IMG/VR virus record: IMGVR_UViG_3300036832_000646
Coordinates: 1-41,441 of that record
Direction: 5' to 3' (one strand)
Length of the DNA stretch: 41,441 nt
Source of the DNA: a virus
The position numbers and the translations under genes are program-made. Positions 31,093-38,004 of this stretch are shown in pieces; the first letter of the stretch is position 1, and each line of letters starts with the position of its first letter. The notes under the pieces are model-generated. The model was not told the DNA's origin. It worked only from the letters and a program-made list of their open reading frames with translations, and made no database searches.

Positions 31093-31493
31093 AGAATCCG
31101 GGGCACAAGAGGCGATTTCGCCAGGGTGGGCCGATGGATTTCGCAACCCTGCAGTTGGCCTCCGTGGACCAGGTCCATGAGATGCAGCGCCTCGCCGAGG
31201 ATGAGGGTGTGGTGCTGCAGTGGATCATCTACCACGCGCCGCCGCACTCGATGACCGACGATGAGCGGCATCCCGCGTTTCTTGCCCGCCCCATGGTCTA
31301 TGACTACGTCGGGCACCACAACTCAATGATGCTGGCCATCGTGTTGGTCGGTGAGACGATCGATGAGTTGCGCGCTGTGCTGGCGCGGCATGCTATCAAA
31401 CTGGACATCAAGCGGTTTAGCGATCCGGCGGCGATCGAAGTCTGGGGACCTGATCCGGAGACGTACATCCCTGGGCCGCGCCGGGCGGCATAG
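31089..31493 (+). CDS. Hypothetical 134-residue protein
   Basis: ATG overlaps the VRR-NUC stop. Alternating strand/helix pattern: DQVHEMQRLAEDEGVVLQWI, SMMLAIVLVGETIDELRAVL and DIKRFSDPAAIEVWGPDPE. No metal or nucleotide motif is obvious and I recognise no family. Position in the operon suggests DNA metabolism or host takeover. Confidence 0.55.
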   Translation: MKNPGHKRRFRQGGPMDFATLQLASVDQVHEMQRLAEDEGVVLQWIIYHAPPHSMTDDERHPAFLARPMVYDYVGHHNSMMLAIVLVGETIDELRAVLARHAIKLDIKRFSDPAAIEVWGPDPETYIPGPRRAA

Positions 31494-31505
31494 GAGAAGA
31501 CGCTA

Positions 31506-32777
31506 ATGCCACAGATTGCACTTGAACTGATCCGCCCCAACCCGTTCCGCGACTTCGACCTGCACCCGATCGATGCGGAGCAGGTGGAGAAGCTAAAGGC
31601 ATCCATCGAGGCTGACGGCTTCTGGGCCTCGGTGGTTGCCCGCAGGGTCGCTGGCGAATATCAGATCGCTTTCGGCCATCACCGCATCGAGGCGGCGCGG
31701 CAACTCGGCCGACAGGAAGCGCCGATCGAGGTGCGTGATCTGTCGGACTGGCAGATGGTGCGGATGTTGGCGTCGGAGAACGCGACGCAACGCGGCTCGA
31801 CCGCTGCCGCCTGCCTGGATGCCGTTGCCGCGATGAGTAGGGTGCTGGCGTATAGTCTGCTGCGTTGGGATGAGGCGACCTTTGCCAAAAATTTGGCAGG
31901 GGTGGCCCTGGATTTCCCAACCTGTCGCGGGATGCTGGGCGCCGGCAAGGGCGTCGGGCGGTCCTGTATCGCCGCATTCGCGCCCAAGGATGCATTCAGC
32001 CGCATTCAGATCGAAGACGCGCTTGGGGTGCTCAAGGATAGCGGCCGGATGGCAGCCATCGTCGCGGCGGCACACGAGCGCGCGGCGGCCGAGTTGCAGG
32101 CTGAGCAGGAGGCCGCTGAACACGAGTTGGAAGCGGCGCAGCGCCGAGAGGCGGCGGCCAGGACCAAGCGGGATCGTGACACGGCTGCCAAGGAGACCAC
32201 AAAGGCCAAGAAGAATGCGGTAGCAAAAGGAAAGGCCATAGTAAGCGCCGACAAGGCGGTCACGTCTGTGCAGCGGGAGCCGATCATCTTTGATGCGCGC
32301 TGCACCAAATTGTTCAAGCTGGACACCCACGCCAGGACGTTTCGGCAGATCGTTACCGGCGACACCTTTAAGGCATTCCTGCCGTTCAATAAGCAATATG
32401 AGTTTGCTCAATCGGTGCTGGCCGCGTTGCGCGAGAACATGCCGAATAAGGAGGTGACGGCGCGTGACATCCGTGCCGAGTGCTGGTCTCGTGTCGAGAG
32501 CGGTTTGAACCTGCCGAAGGGCAAGCTGCGCACGGCACCCGAGCGGCCCTATCTAGAGGAGATCAAAGAGGGGTTGAACCTGCTGCGTCGCGCGGAGGGC
32601 GACTTCAAGCGCGGTGTGGCGCTGTTGCTGCGCGGGTTCCAACTCGGCGAGCGGCTCGATGCCAAGCAGGCCGAACGGCTTGGCAAGATCGAGTCCACGT
32701 TCGCTGCCGGCTGGGATGGCATGAAGCAGTACCGTGAGAACGTCAAGCGACATCTAAAGCTGATCGGGGAGGAATAA
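31506..32777 (+). CDS. ParB/Srx-fold N-terminal domain protein
   Basis: 423 residues, AGGAGA before the ATG. The first 110 residues are a ParB-like nuclease domain: LIRPNPFRDFDLHPIDAEQV, SIEADGFWASVVARRV, AFGHHRIEAARQLG (the GHHR box) and MLASENATQRG. A central coiled coil (EQEAAEHELEAAQRREAAAR) with a Lys-rich run follows, then a helical C-terminal region. ParB-type CTPase/nuclease domains serve in partition or as phage DNA-binding regulators. No ParA is present, so a partition role is uncertain. Confidence 0.7.
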   Translation: MPQIALELIRPNPFRDFDLHPIDAEQVEKLKASIEADGFWASVVARRVAGEYQIAFGHHRIEAARQLGRQEAPIEVRDLSDWQMVRMLASENATQRGSTAAACLDAVAAMSRVLAYSLLRWDEATFAKNLAGVALDFPTCRGMLGAGKGVGRSCIAAFAPKDAFSRIQIEDALGVLKDSGRMAAIVAAAHERAAAELQAEQEAAEHELEAAQRREAAARTKRDRDTAAKETTKAKKNAVAKGKAIVSADKAVTSVQREPIIFDARCTKLFKLDTHARTFRQIVTGDTFKAFLPFNKQYEFAQSVLAALRENMPNKEVTARDIRAECWSRVESGLNLPKGKLRTAPERPYLEEIKEGLNLLRRAEGDFKRGVALLLRGFQLGERLDAKQAERLGKIESTFAAGWDGMKQYRENVKRHLKLIGEE

Positions 32778-32781
32778 CGCC

Positions 32782-33432
32782 ATGGCAGAGCGTGCATCGA
32801 ACGTCGAGCTGGTTCGCAACTTCTACCAGCACCACAAGTTGGCATTTGCCCAGGCCGCGCTTCCTGACGGCGGCAACCAATTTGATTTCAGTGGCGACCA
32901 GTTCGACGCCTGGGCTGTCGCTGGCGGCTATATGGCTAAGCTGGCGCGCGACACCGACGAGTTGGAGCATGGTGGCGTGCTGTATGAGCGGCATCGCCTG
33001 CGCATTCGCATGAACCGTGCCGCACGCAAGGGCGAAGGGATCGACCGCGCCTACACGATCGAGGCGCGGGGCGGCAAATGGCGGGTGGTTCTGCTGGAGC
33101 GGTTCGTCGTCGAGCAGCCGAAGGCGATCGTCAGCGGCATCCGATCATGTCTGGAGCGATCCGACCGCGCTGCTGCGCAGTGCAACAAGTTCCTCGAGGC
33201 GCAGGAGAACATCAGCGACGAGGAGCGGTTGCTGTGCCGGATGCGGCTAGAGATGGCGCAGATGTCGATCTTCAACGGTGCCCAGATGATGGAGATGGTC
33301 ATCATGGGGTTCGATGCCGAGAAGGCGCCGAACCTTAAGCGGCTGCGGCGCCGGATGGCCGAGGTGCTGTTGCGGGAAGCCAATGGCGGCAAGCGGCTGC
33401 GCGCTCCCAAGCGCCGCAAGCGCGCTGCATGA
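32782..33432 (+). CDS. Hypothetical 216-residue protein
   Basis: Starts four bases after the ParB-like gene. Mostly helical, mixed charge: NVELVRNFYQHHKLAFAQAA, FDAWAVAGGYMAKLARDTDE, ISDEERLLCRMRLEMAQMSI, and a Lys/Arg-rich end (RLRAPKRRKRAA) suited to nucleic-acid binding. No family recognised. Probably co-translated with its neighbours. Confidence 0.55.
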   Translation: MAERASNVELVRNFYQHHKLAFAQAALPDGGNQFDFSGDQFDAWAVAGGYMAKLARDTDELEHGGVLYERHRLRIRMNRAARKGEGIDRAYTIEARGGKWRVVLLERFVVEQPKAIVSGIRSCLERSDRAAAQCNKFLEAQENISDEERLLCRMRLEMAQMSIFNGAQMMEMVIMGFDAEKAPNLKRLRRRMAEVLLREANGGKRLRAPKRRKRAA

Positions 33433-33629
33433 CCGACGCGCCCCCCACCTACACCGGCAAGCTGAGCCGTGGCGGCCAGAACGAGACGGTGGTCGGCTTC
33501 CTCGTCGATACCATGGGCAGCCGCATCGAGATCTCGGGCTTCAAAGATCCGCGCGGCGGCGGCTACTTGCTCATCGGTAAGGTGACGCTGCCGGCTCATC
33601 TCGCGGTGCCGCTGGTGGACGAGCCATGA
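33429..33629 (+). CDS. Hypothetical 66-residue protein
   Basis: Overlaps both neighbours by four bases. Small beta-rich sequence: YTGKLSRGGQNETVVGFLVD, GSRIEISGFKDPRGGGYLLI, GKVTLPAHL. May be a small OB- or SH3-like fold by composition; no motif supports a function. Confidence 0.5.
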   Translation: MTDAPPTYTGKLSRGGQNETVVGFLVDTMGSRIEISGFKDPRGGGYLLIGKVTLPAHLAVPLVDEP

Positions 33630-35530
33630 GCATCAAGCTGCTCACCGGCGATTGCCGCGACGTACTCAAGACGCTGCCGGACAGCAGCGTTCACGCGTGC
33701 GTAACTTCGCCCCCCTACTATTCATTACGGAGCTATCTCGATGCATCGCATCCAGACAAGCATCGTGAGCTAGGAGCGGAGCCGACGCCCGAGGCGTATC
33801 TGGCGGCGATGGTGGGGGTGTTCAGGGAGATCAAAAGAGTCCTTCGCCCCGAAGGGTGTTGTTTTGTTAATTTAGGCGATTCTTATTGTTCCGGAACGTC
33901 CGATGTGCGATATGTTTTGCGAGAAGATTGCACGTTAGATGAACTCAGATCTGTTTCCTTGGCAGTGTTCGGAGTGCGGCTCGACGGTGACGAAACGGCG
34001 AGCGAAGGGGCTATGTGCTCCGTGTTATCACCGGGCCTATCAGGCGGCGCTGACAGCCGCGAACCCTCGCCACCGCGCAGAGGAGTCGAAAGCCTCTTAC
34101 CTGCGGAACCGATCGGCGGTGATTGCGAGGTCTGGGGAAAGGGCGCGACGCCTAAAGATCGAGGTGCTGACGGCCTTAGGCGGAAAGTGTCTATGCTGTG
34201 GGGAGACGATACCGCAGTTCCTGACGCTGGATCATATCAACGGCGACGGCGCGGCCCATCGGAAGAGGATGGGGCGGTCAACTCTCAGGATTTACCGGGA
34301 GGTCAGGCGCGAAGGCTTTCCGAAGCACAAGTATCGAGTGCTGTGCTTCAATTGCAATTGCGCGATCGGTATCTTCGGCTCCTGTCCGCACGGGACTTTG
34401 CCGATGCCGAAGTCCCTGCCTCTGTTCGTGCCTGCTTCAAGGCGAAATCTCTAGCCGCCAAGAACCTCATGATGATGCCGGCGCGGCTGGCGATCGAGCT
34501 ACAGCGCGACGGTTGGTACCTCCGCTCGATGCTGCCGTGGCTGAAGCGCTCGGCCATGCCGGAGAGCGTCACCGACCGGCCCGCATCGGCGGTGGAGTAC
34601 GTGTTCCTGCTGACGCGCTCGGCCAGATATTTCTGGGATGGCGAGGCGGTGCGTCAGCAAGCGACCCGCGGCTATGCCATCAACCCGAATGCGAACGCTA
34701 GGTCGGATCGCAAAGCGGCGTCGTCCAGCATGTGGAGAAATGCAGGCGATGGTCGGGAGGCGGTTGAGCGCGGACGCGATTATCGCGGCGAGACCCACGA
34801 CAAAGAGAGCGGCCGCAACATGCGCAACAGCGACCTGTTCTACGACAGCCTGGAGGACGCGCCGGAGCCGGCGGCACGCATTGTGCGCGCCAAGACGTGG
34901 GCCGAACGTAAGGCTGGCGGCGAGCCGCTGCGACGCGGCGATCCAGGTGTTACCGGGCGCAATCCTACCCCATTAGGTGATATCGTCGCGCGCGACCCAC
35001 CCGAACCCCTCGGCCTCATCCTCGACGCGGACGGCTCGCCGCTGGCGCTGGACGTGAACCCGGCGGCGTTCTCACAGGCACATTTCGCAACATTTCCTGC
35101 GAAACTGGTCGAGCCGCTGATCCGTGCCGGCACCTCGGAGCGCGGCTGCTGCGCGGCCTGCGGCGCACCGTGGGTCCGCTCCATCTCCGTGGAGTACGAG
35201 AACGCCGGCAACGGCAACAACAACATGGCGCGGAAGGGCGGCGACTTCGCCGAGGCGATGGCGTCGCGGCCCTATGAGGTGCGCAAGTTGCGGCATGCCA
35301 CCACCACCGGCTGGTCGCCTGGCTGTGACCACGACGCCGCCGTGGTGCCTTGCACGGTGCTGGACCCGTTCGCGGGGGCCGGCACGACGCTGCTCGTGGC
35401 TGACCGGCTTCAGCGCGACGCGATCGGCATCGAACTGAATCCAGATTATGGGACCATGGCCACCGAGAGGTGTGTGGACGACGCGCCGCCGCTGGCCTGG
35501 ATGGAGGCCCAAGGGGGAATGGCGCAATGA
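33626..35530 (+). CDS. DNA methyltransferase (beta class) interrupted by a nested HNH gene
   Basis: 634 residues if read straight through. Motif IV TSPPYYSLRSYL is near residue 28 and an INLGDSY-type segment (VNLGDSYC) near residue 81. Then come about 180 residues of unlikely text, and normal sequence resumes at FKAKSLAAKNLMMMPARLAI, ALPWLK-type RSMLPWLKRSAMPESVTDRP and EYVFLLTRSARYFWDGEAVR. A Cys4 zinc-like segment (CCAACGAPW...GCDHD) precedes the SAM motif LDPFAGAGTTLLVADRL near residue 575. Relatives I recall are near 430-450 residues, so the excess equals the inserted HNH segment. Whether the product is spliced, tolerant or inactive is open. Confidence 0.75.
   Translation: MSIKLLTGDCRDVLKTLPDSSVHACVTSPPYYSLRSYLDASHPDKHRELGAEPTPEAYLAAMVGVFREIKRVLRPEGCCFVNLGDSYCSGTSDVRYVLREDCTLDELRSVSLAVFGVRLDGDETASEGAMCSVLSPGLSGGADSREPSPPRRGVESLLPAEPIGGDCEVWGKGATPKDRGADGLRRKVSMLWGDDTAVPDAGSYQRRRRGPSEEDGAVNSQDLPGGQARRLSEAQVSSAVLQLQLRDRYLRLLSARDFADAEVPASVRACFKAKSLAAKNLMMMPARLAIELQRDGWYLRSMLPWLKRSAMPESVTDRPASAVEYVFLLTRSARYFWDGEAVRQQATRGYAINPNANARSDRKAASSSMWRNAGDGREAVERGRDYRGETHDKESGRNMRNSDLFYDSLEDAPEPAARIVRAKTWAERKAGGEPLRRGDPGVTGRNPTPLGDIVARDPPEPLGLILDADGSPLALDVNPAAFSQAHFATFPAKLVEPLIRAGTSERGCCAACGAPWVRSISVEYENAGNGNNNMARKGGDFAEAMASRPYEVRKLRHATTTGWSPGCDHDAAVVPCTVLDPFAGAGTTLLVADRLQRDAIGIELNPDYGTMATERCVDDAPPLAWMEAQGGMAQ
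33939..34454 (+). CDS. HNH endonuclease nested out of frame in the methyltransferase
   Basis: 171 residues in the frame one base ahead of the methyltransferase frame. An N-terminal Cys4 finger (CSECGSTVTKRRAKGLCAPC) precedes the HNH core GGKCLCCGETIPQFLTLDHI, NGDGAAHRKRM, then YRVLCFNCNCAIG and a GSCPH end, which I recognise from phage HNH homing endonucleases. The methyltransferase frame stays open across all of it, and the stop lies just inside the resumed methyltransferase sequence. It could be an intron-borne, intein-free or simple in-frame insertion. Confidence 0.78.
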   Translation: MNSDLFPWQCSECGSTVTKRRAKGLCAPCYHRAYQAALTAANPRHRAEESKASYLRNRSAVIARSGERARRLKIEVLTALGGKCLCCGETIPQFLTLDHINGDGAAHRKRMGRSTLRIYREVRREGFPKHKYRVLCFNCNCAIGIFGSCPHGTLPMPKSLPLFVPASRRNL

Positions 35531-35558
35531 CGTTGCGACACGCAGAGAATCAGAGCAC

Positions 35559-35600
35559 AAACGAAATGCCGCCCCGGCAAGGGCGGCATTGTGATCGTTT
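35559..35600 (+). terminator. Strong hairpin between methyltransferase and next gene
   Basis: AATGCCGCCC (35565-35574), loop CGGCAA, GGGCGGCATT (35581-35590), a perfect 10-bp stem. The flanks AAACGA and TCGTTT extend it across a four-base bulge. There is no long T run, so termination may be partial or Rho-assisted, or the hairpin may protect mRNA ends. Confidence 0.55.
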
Positions 35601-35687
35601 CAAACTGGCGGGGAAGCCAGTGCTTGAGAAGGAACTCGCACCCCTTCTGTCGCACGAAGCGTCTCCGCCTGCAAGGGGGACGTGCGC

Positions 35688-35951
35688 ATGAAGCACCTAT
35701 ACGACCTCGCCGCCGAACTGGCCCGCCCGGTGGAAACCGGGCACCTCACCCGCACCGACGCCGACGCCGCCCTGCTCGGCACCACGCTGCGCTGGTGGCG
35801 AGGCAAGAAACTCAATGGGTTAGACCCGATCCATGTCTACCGAGGCCAGCGCCACATCCTCGGCCTCCACCTCCAGCGGCTGACCATCCAGCGCCAGGTT
35901 GCCGAGGGCCAAGCCCGCATGACAGCCTGGAGGGCGCGTCATGGCCGATGA
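35688..35951 (+). CDS. Small HTH-like protein upstream of RepA-like ATPase
   Basis: 87 residues. AAGGGGGA lies seven bases before ATG 35688, which is preferred over GTG 35682. The sequence LYDLAAELARPVETGHLTRT, DADAALLGTTLRWWRGKKLN then a helical tail resembles a small DNA-binding or primase-accessory protein, but no family is certain. It overlaps the ATPase start by 11 bases. Confidence 0.5.
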   Translation: MKHLYDLAAELARPVETGHLTRTDADAALLGTTLRWWRGKKLNGLDPIHVYRGQRHILGLHLQRLTIQRQVAEGQARMTAWRARHGR

Positions 35952-37215
35952 CTTCAACGACTGGGTGGCCGACCTGACCCCCGAGCAGATCGCCGCCCAG
36001 GAAGCGGAGAACGCCGCCACCGACGCCTACACCGCAGGTTTCCGGCCCAAGCTGGCGGTCGACAACGATCCGCAGCCGCGCACCTTCGCGCTGCGCAACC
36101 TGCACATCAAAGACCAGCATGCGATCCCGCATCGCCAATGGCTCTATGGCACCGACCTGATCCGTGCCTTCGTCACCCTCCTCGTCGCACCCGGCGGCAC
36201 CGGCAAATCCTCGCTCATCCTCGGCATGGCATTGGCACTTACTACCAACCGCCGCCTGCTGCGCACCCACATCCACCAGCAGTGCCGCGTCGCGCTGCTC
36301 AACCTGGAAGACCCGCAAGAGGAAATCGACCGCCGCATGGCCGCGCTCGCTTCCCACTACAACGTCCGCGACGAGGATCTGGAGGAGCGACTGTTCATCT
36401 CGCCGCCAGACCGCGGCGTCCGCATCGCAGAGGCTGGGCCAGACGGGTTCTCGGTCATCTATCCCGACGAGGAAGCCATCATCGCCGAGGTGCGCCGCAA
36501 CCGCATCGACGTGCTGGCCGTCGATCCGTTCGCCGAGACCCACGCGCTGGAGGAAAACAGCAACCCCGCCATGGTCAAGGCCGCGGCCGCCTGGCGCCGC
36601 GTCGCCCGTAACGGCAACTGCTCGGTCGTCCTCGCCCACCACGTCCGCAAAGGCCCGGTCGACAGCATCGATGCCGCTCGTGGCGCCAAGGCACTCTCGG
36701 ACAGTGCCCGCATCGGCCTGCTGCTCTCCACTATGAGCGAGGAGGAGGCCAACAGCCTCGGCGTGCCGCTGGACGATCGCCTGCGCTATGTCCGCATGGA
36801 CGACGCCAAGGCCAACCTGGCCAAGCGCGCCGGCAAAGCCCGCTGGTTTCAGCTCTCCGAGGTCACCCTCGACAACGCCCAGCCGCCCTATAAGGAGGGC
36901 GACGCGGTAGGCGTCATCGAGACCTGGGAACCACCCAATGTCTGGGACGGCATGGTAGACGCCAACGGCGTGCTCGACCGCATCGCTGCCGGCATGCCCG
37001 ATGGCGAGCCCTACACCGACAGTAGGCGCCACCCAGCCACCCGCTGGGCCGGCAACCTTGTCATGCGCGAACTGGACTGCTCGCCAGACCAGGCCGCCAA
37101 CGTCATCAACACCTGGCTGCGTAATGGCGTGCTGGAGGTAACCAGCTACGAAACCGGCAACCGCAAGGAACGCCGCGGACTGCGCGTCAACGACGCCAGG
37201 AGACCAACCTCATGA
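35941..37215 (+). CDS. RepA-like AAA ATPase / replicative helicase
   Basis: 424 residues. Walker A is LLVAPGGTGKSSLILGMALA (residues about 79-98); then CRVALLNLEDPQEEIDRRMA follows; Walker B is RIDVLAVDPFAETHALEENS; a sensor-type VVLAHHVRKG comes next. This is the RecA-fold arrangement of RSF1010 RepA-type hexameric helicases (AAA_25). The C-terminal 100 residues are a winged-helix-like region (DQAANVINTWLRNGVLEV). It is directly followed by repeated TTGTGGCGCA sequences that could be its origin. Confidence 0.8.
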   Translation: MADDFNDWVADLTPEQIAAQEAENAATDAYTAGFRPKLAVDNDPQPRTFALRNLHIKDQHAIPHRQWLYGTDLIRAFVTLLVAPGGTGKSSLILGMALALTTNRRLLRTHIHQQCRVALLNLEDPQEEIDRRMAALASHYNVRDEDLEERLFISPPDRGVRIAEAGPDGFSVIYPDEEAIIAEVRRNRIDVLAVDPFAETHALEENSNPAMVKAAAAWRRVARNGNCSVVLAHHVRKGPVDSIDAARGAKALSDSARIGLLLSTMSEEEANSLGVPLDDRLRYVRMDDAKANLAKRAGKARWFQLSEVTLDNAQPPYKEGDAVGVIETWEPPNVWDGMVDANGVLDRIAAGMPDGEPYTDSRRHPATRWAGNLVMRELDCSPDQAANVINTWLRNGVLEVTSYETGNRKERRGLRVNDARRPTS

Positions 37216-37436
37216 CACACCCACAACCAAACTTTGTGGCGCAGTTTGTGGAGCGTTGTGGCGCGGCGAAGGACGGTTGCGCCACAAATGCCCCTTCAGG
37301 GCATATTTTGTGGCGCACCCCAACCGTCCGTAGCCGGTTTGTGGCGCACGTTGTGGCGCAACCCTTGTGGCGCAACCCGCAGCCCATCGCCGCAATCATC
37401 GCCCGCGTCCTTGCCAAAGCCGGGATCGATGCTTGA
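37212..37436 (+). CDS. Possible protein over the iteron-like cluster
   Basis: 74 residues, ATG overlapping the ATPase stop (ATGA) and stop overlapping the next start. Its text carries echoes of the DNA repeat read in different frames (FVAQFVE, FVAHVVAQPLW). The last 20 residues (QPIAAIIARVLAKAGIDA) look like a helix. Either a genuine small protein overlapping an origin or an open frame made by the repeats. Confidence 0.4.
   Translation: MTHPQPNFVAQFVERCGAAKDGCATNAPSGHILWRTPTVRSRFVAHVVAQPLWRNPQPIAAIIARVLAKAGIDA
37234..37374. repeat. Iteron-like cluster of TTGTGGCGCA
   Basis: Six exact copies of TTGTGGCGCA start at 37234, 37278 (minus strand), 37308, 37339, 37351 and 37365, and two near copies at 37246 (TTGTGGAGCG) and 37256 (TTGTGGCGCG). 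That is eight copies in 141 bp, several spaced 10-14 bp apart and so on one face of the helix. Directly after a RepA-like ATPase gene they look like origin iterons. A small GCCC-CTTCA-GGGC hairpin lies at 37290-37302. Confidence 0.75.
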
Positions 37437-38004
37437 CGCAGTTGCACAACCGCGCTCAATTGCCCGTGAAAGGGAGCTCCGCACGCCTGCTGCTTCTGCG
37501 GACCTGCCTAGCGGACGCCGTCCAGTCTGGTGCGTCGTAGCCACATTTCCCCAGGCAGAGCGACGCGCCGCAGCCTCACTGCACCTCAAGGGCTTCGAGC
37601 CGTACCTGCCGCTCGTCACGGTGAGGTCGCCCTGCCGCCACTTCCACACTAGGGCTTTGTTCCCCGGCTACCTGTTCGTCCGCCTCGACTTGGCCAAACC
37701 CTGGCACCCAGTCTTGTTCGCCCCAGGCGTGTTCCAACTGCTCTCCCTCAACGGCATCCCCAGCACCTGCCCAGATGCCGCCGTACAAGCCGTCAGGAAC
37801 GCCGTACAGGCCGCCGAGGCGTCAGGGAGCGGGGATACACTGTGGAAGCCGGGACAGCCATGTAGCCTCGCCCTAGGCCCGTTGCGTGGGCATAGCGCCG
37901 TCGTGCTCAGCGTCTCACGAGAAACCGCCACCCTCGCCCTGCTCCTGTTCGGCGAACTCCGGCAGGTCTCTGCACCCGTGGGTTGGTTGATGAGCAGAGA
38001 ATAA
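37429..38004 (+). CDS. NusG/RfaH-like transcription factor
   Basis: 191 residues from ATG 37429; an open frame reaches back to 37234 but runs through the repeats. NGN domain: VWCVVATFPQAERRAAASLH, LKGFEPYLPLVTVRS, ALFPGYLFVRLDL and PGVFQLLSLNGIPS. The C-terminal KOW-like part follows (WKPGQPCSLALGPLRGHSAV, LSVSRETATLALLLFGELRQ). NusG paralogues tune RNA polymerase pausing and Rho access; RfaH-type ones relieve polarity. The gene lies just upstream of the packaging and head genes, a good place for a late-operon antiterminator. Confidence 0.75.
   Translation: MLDAVAQPRSIARERELRTPAASADLPSGRRPVWCVVATFPQAERRAAASLHLKGFEPYLPLVTVRSPCRHFHTRALFPGYLFVRLDLAKPWHPVLFAPGVFQLLSLNGIPSTCPDAAVQAVRNAVQAAEASGSGDTLWKPGQPCSLALGPLRGHSAVVLSVSRETATLALLLFGELRQVSAPVGWLMSRE

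Noticed and set aside
35527-35691. 54-codon frame after the methyltransferase (ATGA overlap)
   Set aside because: It runs straight through the strong hairpin at 35559-35600 and its sequence has no protein-like pattern; more likely an untranslated spacer.
37234-37374. CRISPR array reading of the TTGTGGCGCA repeats
   Set aside because: The repeat is only ten bases, spacers are uneven (0 to about 21 bases), one copy is inverted, and no cas gene is present.
37234-37428. N-terminal extension of the NusG-like protein through the repeats
   Set aside because: The extension is Trp/Arg/Pro-rich translated iteron sequence; NGN homology starts well after ATG 37429.
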